From: Rhodospirillaceae bacterium BRH_c57
GTDB taxonomy: Bacteria; Pseudomonadota; Alphaproteobacteria; Rhodospirillales; Rhodospirillaceae
DNA: 64,000 bases
NCBI GenBank assembly: GCA_000961745.1
Contig: LAEA01000096.1
Coordinates: 1 to 64,000 of the forward strand
Direction: 5' to 3'
The notes beneath the pieces are model-generated. The model was given only the letters and a program-made list of their open reading frames with translations. It had not been told where the DNA came from and did not search any database. The number at the start of each line of letters is the position of its first letter. Within the stretch, counting starts at the first letter, position 1. Shown piece by piece: positions 17,413 to 26,117 of this stretch. A program made the translations under genes and the position numbers.

Positions 17413-18552
17413 ATGGGAGCCGTCGCCGATCTCGCCGCCCTTGCCACCCCCGCACCCTCCACCCGCGAAGACATGCTGAGCCGCGTCAAGGCGCTGGCTG
17501 AAACAGACATCAAGGACATGGCGCCGACGGTTGACCGCGACGGCGTCTATCCGGCCGACACCCTGCGGAAGCTCGGCCAGGCCGGCGCCTTTTCGCAACA
17601 CCTGTCCGGCCATGGCTATTCACCCGACCGCCGCCTGCTCGACACCATCGAAGCCATGGCGGTCGCCGGCGAACACTGCGGCTGCACGTCCTTCCTGATG
17701 TGGCTGCAAAACGCCTTTGGCTGGTATCTGGAAGTGTCCGACAACACCGCCCTGCGGGACATGCTGCAGGCCCGCGTGGCCCAAGGCGCGCTGTTCGGCA
17801 CATCGGGCATGTCCAACCCGGTCAAGTCCATGGACGGCATCGAGAAATTCAAGCTGCGCGGCCGCCGGGTCAAGGGCGGCTACGAGGTCTCGGGGTCCCT
17901 GCCCTACGTCTCCAACCTGGGCGACGGGCACTACATGGGCAGCGCCTTTGAACTGGCCGACCAGCCCGACCACAAGGTCATGGCCGTCTTCCACATCAAC
18001 GGCGACGACGTGAAGATCGCCCAGAACACCCACTTCATCGCCCTGGAGGGCTCGGGCACCTACGCCGTGCTGGTGAAGAAGCATTTCGTGTCCGACGACA
18101 TGGTCCTGGCCGACCCCATCCCGCCCTATGTGAAGCGCATCAAGCCCGCTTTCTTCCTGATGCAGGCCGGCATCGCCCTGGGCCAGATCCAGGCGCACAT
18201 CAACATCATGCGCGATGCCGACAAGACCCTGGGCCACGTCAACCAGTACCTGCCTGACCGCCCCGAGTTCTTTGAGGACGAGATGGCCAAGGCGACCGAA
18301 CTGGTGGCCGAACTGGTCAAAACGCCCCTCGACCCCGATCCCGGCTACCTGCGCAAGGTCTACGAGGCCCGCCTCGCGGCCGGCGAACTGACCATGCGGG
18401 CGGCCAACTCGGCGCTCATGCATGCCGGAGCGCGCGGCTACATCACCGGCGCCGCAGCCGACCGCCGATTCCGCGAGTCCGTCTTCGTCGCCATCGTCAC
18501 CCCCGCCACCAAGCACCTGCGCAAGGCCATCGCCGACCTCGACGCGGCCTGA
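17413..18552 (+). CDS. Acyl-CoA dehydrogenase-like flavoprotein (possible DszC/monooxygenase type)
   Basis: LGQAGAFSQHLSGHG...GYEVSGSLPYVSNL...C-terminal helical domain with ARGYITGAAADRRFRESVFVAIVTP. Confidence 0.8.
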   Translation: MGAVADLAALATPAPSTREDMLSRVKALAETDIKDMAPTVDRDGVYPADTLRKLGQAGAFSQHLSGHGYSPDRRLLDTIEAMAVAGEHCGCTSFLMWLQNAFGWYLEVSDNTALRDMLQARVAQGALFGTSGMSNPVKSMDGIEKFKLRGRRVKGGYEVSGSLPYVSNLGDGHYMGSAFELADQPDHKVMAVFHINGDDVKIAQNTHFIALEGSGTYAVLVKKHFVSDDMVLADPIPPYVKRIKPAFFLMQAGIALGQIQAHINIMRDADKTLGHVNQYLPDRPEFFEDEMAKATELVAELVKTPLDPDPGYLRKVYEARLAAGELTMRAANSALMHAGARGYITGAAADRRFRESVFVAIVTPATKHLRKAIADLDAA

Positions 18553-18602
18553 GCCAGCCTAGACACCCAGCTTGATCCGTCATTCGCATAAGGAGATCCG
18601 TC

Positions 18603-19073
18603 ATGACCACCACGCTGCCCATGCCGGCCGCCGCCCGCGCCGCCGTCACGGAAAAAATCGTCGCCGCCAAGCTGGCCAAGAACCTGACCTGGGCCGAAGT
18701 CGCCGAAAAGATCGGCAACTCCAAGGAGTGGACCACCTGCGCCCTGCTCGGCCAGATGCAGATGACCGAAGCCGAGGCCGCCACCGCCGGTGAAATCTTC
18801 GGCCTGACCGCCGAAGAGGCCAAGTGGCTGACCACCTGCCCCTACCGCGGCGCACTCGGCCAGGCCGTGCCCACCGATGCGCTGCTTTACCGCTTCTATG
18901 AACTGTTGCAGGTCTATGGTCCGACCATGAAGGCCCTGATCGAGGAGCAGTTCGGCGACGGCATCATGTCGGCCATCGACTTCTCCATGGATATCGGCAA
19001 GCAGGAAGACCCCAAGGGCGACCGTGTCCTCGTCACCCTCAACGGAAAATTCCTGCCCTACAAACGCTACTAG
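18603..19073 (+). CDS. cynS: Cyanate hydratase (cyanase)
   Basis: LTWAEVAEKIG...YRFYELLQVYGPTMKALIEEQFGDGIMSAIDFSMDIGKQEDPKGDRVLVTLNGKFLPYKRY. Confidence 0.97.
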   Translation: MTTTLPMPAAARAAVTEKIVAAKLAKNLTWAEVAEKIGNSKEWTTCALLGQMQMTEAEAATAGEIFGLTAEEAKWLTTCPYRGALGQAVPTDALLYRFYELLQVYGPTMKALIEEQFGDGIMSAIDFSMDIGKQEDPKGDRVLVTLNGKFLPYKRY

Positions 19074-19157
19074 AACCGGACGCCGTGGAGGGCACCGACC
19101 GCCCTCCCTTCCCGTTGCCGCCCCAGCCCCGTTGCCTCCCAGCCCAGGACAACCGCG

Positions 19158-19469
19158 ATGCCCAAGCTGACTGTCACCGACACCACCGGCAAAACCGCCA
19201 CCCTTGATGCCAGGACCGGCCTGTCGGTCATGGAGACCCTGCGGTCCAACGGCTACCCCGTGGTCGGCGAATGCGAAGGCTCGCTGGCCTGCGCCACCTG
19301 CCATGTCATCGTCGATCCCGCCTGGGCCGACCGCCTGCCCGAAATCTCGGAGAAGGAGGAAGACATGCTCGACACCGTGTTCGACCTGACCGCCACGTCG
19401 CGCCTGTGCTGCCAGATCATCATGGGCGACCAGTTGGACGGCCTGGCCGTCAGCCTGCCGACGACCTGA
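19158..19469 (+). CDS. 2Fe-2S ferredoxin
   Basis: CEGSLACATCHVIVDPAW...TATSRLCCQI cysteine pattern. Confidence 0.93.
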   Translation: MPKLTVTDTTGKTATLDARTGLSVMETLRSNGYPVVGECEGSLACATCHVIVDPAWADRLPEISEKEEDMLDTVFDLTATSRLCCQIIMGDQLDGLAVSLPTT

Positions 19470-19490
19470 GGCCGCAAGCGGAGACCCGGC

Positions 19491-20093
19491 ATGTCGCGGA
19501 CCATCACCTACTACCTGGCCCTCATTTCGCCGTTCACCTACCTGGGCCACGACCGCCTGCGCGCCATGGCCAAGGCACAAGGGGCAGCCATCGACTATCG
19601 GCCCATCGATATCATGGCGGTGTTCAAGGAGACCGGCGCCGTGCCGCCGGTACAGCGCCACCCCAACGTCCAGGCCTATCGCGGAGCCGAACTGAGGCGC
19701 TGGTCGGCCCGCCTGGGCCTGCCGCTGACGGCCAAGCCGCGTTTCTTTCCGGTGCCGTTGGGCTTGGCCTCGGGGCTGGTCATGGCGGCCGGAGACGCCG
19801 GAGTCGATGCCGGTGCCGTCGCCGGGGCCTGCCTGCGCGCCGTCTGGGCCGAGGATCGCGATATCTCCGACGCCGCCACGCTGGCTGCCATCGCCACCGA
19901 ACAGGGGCTCGACGCCCCGGCCATGATGGCCGCCGCCGCCGCTCCGGCCATGGCCGAACGCCTGGCCGCCAACACTCGCCAGGCCTTGGATACCGGCGTC
20001 TTCGGCTCGCCCACCTACTGCCTGGGCAACGAGATCTTCTGGGGCCAGGATCGCCTGGACATGCTGGAAGACGCCCTGGCCGCCCGCTACTGA
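19491..20093 (+). CDS. DsbA-family / 2-hydroxychromene-2-carboxylate isomerase-like protein
   Basis: YYLALISPFTYLGHDRL...YRPIDI...DTGVFGSPTYCLGNEIFWGQDRLDML. Confidence 0.87.
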   Translation: MSRTITYYLALISPFTYLGHDRLRAMAKAQGAAIDYRPIDIMAVFKETGAVPPVQRHPNVQAYRGAELRRWSARLGLPLTAKPRFFPVPLGLASGLVMAAGDAGVDAGAVAGACLRAVWAEDRDISDAATLAAIATEQGLDAPAMMAAAAAPAMAERLAANTRQALDTGVFGSPTYCLGNEIFWGQDRLDMLEDALAARY

Positions 20094-20133
20094 CTGCCCG
20101 CTGACTGGTCGCCCGCTGAGAAGGACCCCCCCG

Positions 20134-21183
20134 ATGACCGTTTCACCGCCCCTGACCACCGACGTGGTCATCATCGGCGCCGGCCCGGTGGGCCTGTTTG
20201 CCATCTTCCAGTGCGGGATGCTGGGACTGCGCGCCCATGTGGTCGATACCCTGGACACGCCGGGGGGCCAGTGCGCCGCGCTCTATCCTGAAAAGCCGAT
20301 CTACGACATCCCCTCGCGGCCCGAGGTGCTCGCCGGCGACCTGATCGCCGGGCTGGAGGCCCAGGCCCGGCCCTTCGACCCCGTCTTCCACCTGGGACAG
20401 ACGGTGGAGACACTGGAGGGGACGGCGGACGAGGGCTTCACCGTCACCACCTCGGCCGGCACGGTGATTTGCGCCAGCGCCGTAATGATTGCCGCCGGGG
20501 GCGGATCCTTCGGGCCGAACCGCCCACCGCTGGACGGCCTGAGCGCCTATGAAGGCCATGCCGTGGTGTATTCCGTGCAGCGCAAGGAGGACTTCCGCGA
20601 CCGCCGCGTGGTTATCGCCGGGGGCGGGGATTCCGCCGTCGACTGGGCGGTGGCCCTGGCTGATGTCGCGGCCTCGGTCGCCGTGGTCCACCGGCGGCCC
20701 AAGTTCCGGGCCGCCCCGGACATGGTGGCCCGCATGACCACCCTGGCCGAAAGCGGCCGCATCGATCTGGTCACGCCCTACCAGTTGGCCGGACTGGATG
20801 GTGACGGCGGCGCCCTCAGCGGCGTGCTGGTGCGCCACACCGACGGCAGCAGCCGGCGCCTGGAGGCCGATATCCTGCTGCCCCTGTTCGGCCTGCGCAT
20901 GGACCTCGGACCGCTGGCATCCTGGGGCCTGGGCATCGACAAGGGGCACGTCGCCGTCAACCCCGCGACCCTGGAGACCGCCCGTCCGGGCGTCTTCGCC
21001 ATCGGCGACATCACCCACTACCCAGGCAAGCTGAAGCTCATCCTCTGCGGCTTTGCGGAGGCTGCCATGGCGGCCCACCAGGTCTTTGCCCTCGCCCGGC
21101 CAGGAGAAGCCCTCCACTTCGAACACTCGACCTCAAAACCCCCAGCGGTTCCGAGGCCCTGCAATTCCGCAATGGCGTCCTGA
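20134..21183 (+). CDS. Thioredoxin-reductase-like ferredoxin-NAD(P)+ reductase with altered C-terminus
   Basis: VVIIGAGPVGLFAIFQCGMLGL; VVIAGGGDSAVDWA; GVFAIGDITHYPGKLKLILCGFAEAAMAAH; tail after HFEHSTSK looks non-native. Confidence 0.9.
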   Translation: MTVSPPLTTDVVIIGAGPVGLFAIFQCGMLGLRAHVVDTLDTPGGQCAALYPEKPIYDIPSRPEVLAGDLIAGLEAQARPFDPVFHLGQTVETLEGTADEGFTVTTSAGTVICASAVMIAAGGGSFGPNRPPLDGLSAYEGHAVVYSVQRKEDFRDRRVVIAGGGDSAVDWAVALADVAASVAVVHRRPKFRAAPDMVARMTTLAESGRIDLVTPYQLAGLDGDGGALSGVLVRHTDGSSRRLEADILLPLFGLRMDLGPLASWGLGIDKGHVAVNPATLETARPGVFAIGDITHYPGKLKLILCGFAEAAMAAHQVFALARPGEALHFEHSTSKPPAVPRPCNSAMAS

Positions 21184-21272
21184 ACCCCGACGTGTTCATC
21201 GATGGCGATAGCGTCGAGACCATCATCCAGCAGACCCACGGCGGGCGGGACCTCACGCCCTATGCGCCGTGA
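21134..21272 (+). pseudogene. Unidentified 3' gene fragment fused behind the FNR gene
   Basis: Another frame reads LKTPSGSEALQFRNGVLNPDVFIDGDSVETIIQQTHGGRDLTPYAP* without its own start. Confidence 0.4.
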
Positions 21273-21295
21273 ACCATCAGCGCCGGACCAGGGCG

Positions 21296-22561
21296 TCAAA
21301 TATCACCGTCCGCTTTGATGGCATCTTTGATTTTGGCCAGAATGTCCTTTTTGAAGTCGGCCAGTTCAGAGGCCACATGCTTCTTGACCGCGTCCAGCTT
21401 GGGCGCCGTCAGATCGGAGGTCAGCGGCACGAGGCCCCAACGATTTTCCTTCCCGTACAGGTACACATGAGGAAACTTCCCGTCCGACGCGGTGACCTCA
21501 GCCGTACCGTGAATCTGATATGTCCAGTTCACCTTGAAAAGATCGTCGAAAATGGCGCTCTCCGGCCTGTTGAACACCGACACTTTTCCGCTCCTGGCAT
21601 CCGTCGTCCAGGAGTTGAGGTCATAGGTGATGTGGGTCGCGATGCCGTTCTTGCTCTTCGTCGCGATGATCGAATATCCGGTCATGCCGAAATGCTTTCC
21701 CCACGCACTGCGGTTGGGCATCCGTTGCGCGTCGAGAGCATCGTCGAGAGCCTTCTCAACCTCCGCCAGAGTGTTCTTTTTCTTGAGCCCGTCCTGGATG
21801 GTCGCGTTACGTTTTTTGACATTCAAAGTTTTGTACCGGGTGTCGGCCGCCAGCGCTTGAACGGAGAGTTCAAGATCCCGCGCCAGGGCGGCTCCGACCA
21901 TGTCGTCGCTGAACTTTTTGGCCGCAGCGTCGAAGTTCTTCCACCGCTTGGTTTTCTGCTTCCCTGAAAACGTGTTGAGACTCTGGTCGAGGCCGATCTG
22001 GGAAGGCGAAAACCCCTTGGGGAACAGCGCCACGATGTCGGCGCGCAGGGTGACGATACGCGCCGCAAAATGCTTGTCGACCTCCTTGTCGACCTCATCC
22101 GCAAGGTCGTTCGTCGCCACCACGTCGCTGTTGATGTCGCCAAGAACGCGGGTCAGCTTCGAGGGATTGGTCTGCAGCGCCTTGCGCTTTTGCTCTCGCT
22201 GAAGGTCCTTCAGTTCAATGCCCCGGCCGGACGCTATTCTCTCCAGGCGCCCAAGGCCGACCTGAATGGGGCCCGGCATCGGCTCCAGCTTGCCCATCTC
22301 TCCCCTGGCGTCGGCCAGTTCCTTGAGCTTGTCCGCAAAAGCATCAACGGCGGTGGACAGCACCGCTTCATAGGCATCAATCTGACCGCGGCACTGCTTT
22401 ATTTTCTTTTTGGCGGCAGCGTTGGTCTTATCGCCCTTGAGCGTCTTTTCCGCGTCCTCCAGAGCCGCCATCATCTCGCGCCACTTCGTGGCGTTGATGG
22501 TCGGAACCAGCTTTCCCGACAGACTACCTATCGCCATGCCATGCCACCCCTCACGGTTCAC
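21296..22561 (-). CDS. Orphan 421-aa protein, Lys-rich coiled-coil-like N-terminus plus globular C-terminus
   Basis: Single long ORF with charged helical N-terminal two thirds; no recognised family. Confidence 0.7.
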   Translation of the reverse strand: MNREGWHGMAIGSLSGKLVPTINATKWREMMAALEDAEKTLKGDKTNAAAKKKIKQCRGQIDAYEAVLSTAVDAFADKLKELADARGEMGKLEPMPGPIQVGLGRLERIASGRGIELKDLQREQKRKALQTNPSKLTRVLGDINSDVVATNDLADEVDKEVDKHFAARIVTLRADIVALFPKGFSPSQIGLDQSLNTFSGKQKTKRWKNFDAAAKKFSDDMVGAALARDLELSVQALAADTRYKTLNVKKRNATIQDGLKKKNTLAEVEKALDDALDAQRMPNRSAWGKHFGMTGYSIIATKSKNGIATHITYDLNSWTTDARSGKVSVFNRPESAIFDDLFKVNWTYQIHGTAEVTASDGKFPHVYLYGKENRWGLVPLTSDLTAPKLDAVKKHVASELADFKKDILAKIKDAIKADGDI

Positions 22562-22688
22562 GCCTTGCCCAGCCCCTAGTCTACTTTCAGTAGACTACAA
22601 TCGCTGCGCGGGTGGCAACAGGCTCACCGTCTAAAGGATAAGACTACGCCCTTCTTCCCTTCACACCCGCCCCCCAACATCGACGAGG

Positions 22689-22961
22689 GCGTCACCAGAT
22701 TCCAAGTCCGCACCATCCAGACAACGAAACGACTCGGAACACCGACTCGGAAAGGCGACGGACAAGGTTATCCCCTGGAATCTGGTGACGCCCCAAAGGA
22801 CAAACGGGACTTTTCCACAGGACGGGCAGTTATCTACTGGAATCTGGTGACGCTCCATTTGGACTCTGGTGACGCGACTCGGGGTTATCCACTGGACTCT
22901 GGTGACACAGAACAAATAATAGATCCAAATACCTTCCAAATAGCCCCGTCACCAGATTCCA
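22689..22961. repeat. Origin 2 iterons: TGGA(A/C)TCTGGTGACGC family, 6 copies
   Basis: 22776, 22838, 22860, 22893 direct; 22689 and 22947 inverted; TTATCCAC/TTATCCCC directly precede several copies. Confidence 0.9.
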
Positions 22962-23019
22962 GGGTTCACAAGCCCGCAACGCCATGAAACCCTTTAGTCC
23001 ATCATCTGAGGACTAGTCG

Positions 23020-23943
23020 ATGGCCGACATTCACGACAAGATCACAGAACTCGGTCTGGAAGTTGTCCGGGATAATGCTGCCAGCAAAAACGAGCGGACC
23101 GTTGCCGGCATCGCCGCGGCCTTGCTGACTGATGAGCTGGGCGAAATGGGCGTTTCCCATAGTGGCTTCGCCCTGACCTCGCTGCCGCACAAGGCGGTTA
23201 TCGAACCGCTGTGGATCAAGGAAGGCCACAAGGTCACCCTCCACATCGAAAGCGGCCGATCCATCGAGGGCGACCATATCGGCGTACCCTATGGCTCCAA
23301 GGCCCGCATGATCCTGCTGTACCTGCAGACTGAAGCGCTCAAGACCAACTCCCCGGAAATCGAGCTGGGCAAATCCATGCACGCTTGGTTGTCCCGCATG
23401 GGCGTCCCCATCGGCGGGGCAACTTATAAGCTGATCTCCGAGCAATCACGCCGCATTTCGGCCTGCCGCCTGACGTTCTTCCGCGAGCTTGAGGGCAGCA
23501 AGGAAAACGCCCGCATGAACGGGGCGTTCGTTGATGTCGAGATCCCCATGCACACGGTGCGCGACGCCGACCAGCTTTCCCTGTGGCAGGAAACCGTGCG
23601 CCTGAACGACCGCTTTTTTCAAAGCCTTAAGGACCACGCCATCCCCTTGCGCGACGAGGCCCTCCGCCAACTGTCCAACAAGAGCCTGAGCCTGGACGTC
23701 TACATTTGGCTGGCCTACCGCCTGCACAGCCTACAGCAGCCGACCTCGGTGTCATGGGCCGCCCTGTACCGCCAATTTGGTGGCGGATACCGCTATGTCC
23801 GCCAGTTCCGGCCCAAGTTCAAGGAAGCTCTGCAATTCGCCCTGGCCGCCTATCCCGAGGCCAAGGTCTCCGTGGAAGAGGAAGGCATCCGCCTGTTCCA
23901 GTCGCGGCCGCCGGTCAACAAGCGGGTCTATGCGCTGTCCTGA
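23020..23943 (+). CDS. Plasmid replication initiator, RepA_C-like (copy 2, paralog of 11548-12492)
   Basis: HSGFALTSLPHK...GVPYGSKARMILLYLQTEA...SPEIELGKSM...RRISACRLTF...SLSLDVYIWLAYRLH...QFGGGY. Confidence 0.88.
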   Translation: MADIHDKITELGLEVVRDNAASKNERTVAGIAAALLTDELGEMGVSHSGFALTSLPHKAVIEPLWIKEGHKVTLHIESGRSIEGDHIGVPYGSKARMILLYLQTEALKTNSPEIELGKSMHAWLSRMGVPIGGATYKLISEQSRRISACRLTFFRELEGSKENARMNGAFVDVEIPMHTVRDADQLSLWQETVRLNDRFFQSLKDHAIPLRDEALRQLSNKSLSLDVYIWLAYRLHSLQQPTSVSWAALYRQFGGGYRYVRQFRPKFKEALQFALAAYPEAKVSVEEEGIRLFQSRPPVNKRVYALS

Positions 23944-24076
23944 GCGGCGTCATGAGGTTTTCCAACCAGTTCTTCTCGAGAAGAAGACTTGAGTGTGGAT
24001 ACTTTGGCTCGAGTCCGAAGAGCGTCCTGCTTTGGCGGGGTAATCTCCCTGTTTCTAACGGGGTCGGATCGTAGAA

Positions 24077-24145
24077 TTACGCGGCCAGCTTCAGTTTCTG
24101 GGCAGGCGTGATGCCGCCGATGCCTGAGGGTGGGCGTCTCCGGGT
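24077..24145 (-). mobile_element. Remnant of an IS3/IS481-type transposase C-terminus
   Basis: Minus-strand reading RRPPSGIGGITPAQKLKLAA*. Confidence 0.55.
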
Positions 24146-24149
24146 GCCG

Positions 24150-25193
24150 TCATCGCATCGTCTGCCGAGCATGCGTCACAAGAAGGCGCAGTTGCGGCGG
24201 CTCATCCTCCCCCCGCGGTGTGAGGTTGAACGGATAGTCACCCCACCAGGGACCGGCGGCCCAGGCAGTCCAGCCGATCCAGAGGTGGGCGTTGCGATTG
24301 ATGACGGACAGCATTCGGTCAACGGCCTCCAGGCACTCCGGCGATGCCCCGCCGCCAAACTCGCCAAGGAAACCGCGGTTGCCCGTCTCATCAAGCCATG
24401 CCGTAAAAGACGAAAGGGCTGCGGCGCCCGCGTCCACGTTCGGGCACTCGGTGCTGCGGCCCGACGAGTCGTTATCCAGGTACTGGTGGACTTCCACGGC
24501 AACGTTGCCAAGCGGGTCCTCGATACCGGTCATCACGGCAGAATTCGGGGTACCATAGCTGCTGCTAAACCAACTGTGGGCTCCGGACCACCCGTTCCCC
24601 GGAACCAGGACGAGGTTCTCTGCGCCGGTGGCGCGGATAGCCCGCAGCGCCGCGTTGGCAGCTCTGAGCCACTGCTCGGTCGGCATCCGCATTGGCTCAT
24701 TCATTAGCCCAAACACGACCCTGTCGTTGTCACGGTATCTCTCGGCAAGACGGCGCCAAGCATCGGCAAGCGCGGCGGGGTCAAGTTCGGGAGAGCCGAC
24801 GATATGCTGTCCGTAGCGGGCATGATTGTGCATGTCCAGGATGACGAAGCCGCCCCGTCCTGTGACCTCGCGCACTATGCCGTCCAGCCGGATCGCGTCT
24901 GCCTCGTGCAGTGGCGCGAAAAGGTCACGCTGAAGGCGCTCCCACCGGAAGGGAATGCGAAAGGTATTAAAGGAACGCTCCAGAAGCGGCTTCATGTCCG
25001 CCAAGGTGGGATATATGTAGTCGGTTCCGTGAACCCCCGGCAGGACCGCCGCCCGGAACTCTCCACCAGCCAAGTTAACGCCGGCGAGGAACGGGATGTC
25101 AGCCCGCTCCGACGCTGCCGCCACTGAGCCAGCCCATATCAGCGAAGCGACCATCCCAAGCACCCGAAGGAGCCGGTGCAAACTGTCAGCCAT
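24150..25193 (-). CDS. Secreted glycoside hydrolase family 5 (endoglucanase-like)
   Basis: Signal peptide; GVNLAGGEF; FNTFRIPFRWERLQ; VILDMHNHARYG; FGLMNEPM; GFLGEFGGG. Confidence 0.88.
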   Translation of the reverse strand: MADSLHRLLRVLGMVASLIWAGSVAAASERADIPFLAGVNLAGGEFRAAVLPGVHGTDYIYPTLADMKPLLERSFNTFRIPFRWERLQRDLFAPLHEADAIRLDGIVREVTGRGGFVILDMHNHARYGQHIVGSPELDPAALADAWRRLAERYRDNDRVVFGLMNEPMRMPTEQWLRAANAALRAIRATGAENLVLVPGNGWSGAHSWFSSSYGTPNSAVMTGIEDPLGNVAVEVHQYLDNDSSGRSTECPNVDAGAAALSSFTAWLDETGNRGFLGEFGGGASPECLEAVDRMLSVINRNAHLWIGWTAWAAGPWWGDYPFNLTPRGEDEPPQLRLLVTHARQTMR

Positions 25194-25224
25194 GGGTTTC
25201 GCCTCCGCATTTGATTTCCTGCCA

Positions 25225-25373
25225 TCCGTGCCGTTGAGGTTCTCCCGAAACGGGCGGCCATAGAGCAGACGTGCCGCCAGATCCATGCCGATGCCGTCAT
25301 TAAGGAGGAGGACATGCGTCTCATCCTTAATTCTGTCCCTAAAGGTGGCTGCATTTGATGACCGAGTTCGCAT
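25225..25373 (-). pseudogene. N-terminal fragment of a WecB/TagA/CpsF-family glycosyltransferase
   Basis: ETHVLLLNDGIGMDLAARLLYGRPFRENLNGTD, then non-homologous sequence. Confidence 0.5.
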
Positions 25374-26117
25374 TGGCGAAGAAGACCGTTATCTGACGGT
25401 CCTGCCTCTGCCGGCACCGAATGTACCTGATGATGACAGGAGAGCGATTATTGCGTACGGGGGATCCTGCAACGCAGTAAACGGACTGGTTGCTCATGAG
25501 CACACTCCAAAACGGGCTCTTTCCACGTTAGCCACAGAGTTGCTCCCCGGTTGCATGACCGCATCGTGTCGCGCCTTACGAAGGATTAGCAAGTCGCACG
25601 ACGGATTAAAACCGTCCACTGACAATATTATTGGTGCCAAACGGCCCATTTGACATGCGCAAGGCTACATCAGTACTATGCGCAGTACACCTTTGAGCTA
25701 TTGTCTTCCAGGTTGCATCTTCCACATTGAGTAGCACTGCCTTTCATCCAGGGATCATCCAATTTCCGCGACGGAGATCACATGGAAAGCTTGTCGCCTT
25801 CCCGCGCGCTGGCCGCGATAAAACAGGCCGCCTTACGCGCCGATGCGCCCTTCGCGCCGACAGTATTCGAGGGAACCGGAAGGGACAGAACCCCCCGCGA
25901 CCATGTTCAGGAAGGCCTTCAGCGCATCCACGATGTCGGTGGAGCGCCAACAGCCCTGGTGCTCAACGGCGTGAACCTCCGCAAACAACGGCACTACGCC
26001 CGCAGAGACAATGCCTACTACTATCGGTCATGCGACGGTTACTTCAGTGAAGGACGCCCTCTGGCCTAATCTGCCGGCCGGAATGCCGACGCTCTTCGTC
26101 GAGTGGTTGGAGTCGTG

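Noticed and set aside
18438-20258. 606-aa minus-strand ORF across cynS/fdx/isomerase
   Set aside because: Antisense artefact with His/Gly/Gln-rich shadow composition; plus-strand genes are unambiguous
25727-26069. Small plus-strand ORFs (107 aa and 95 aa)
   Set aside because: No recognised motif and two competing frames; could not support either as a gene
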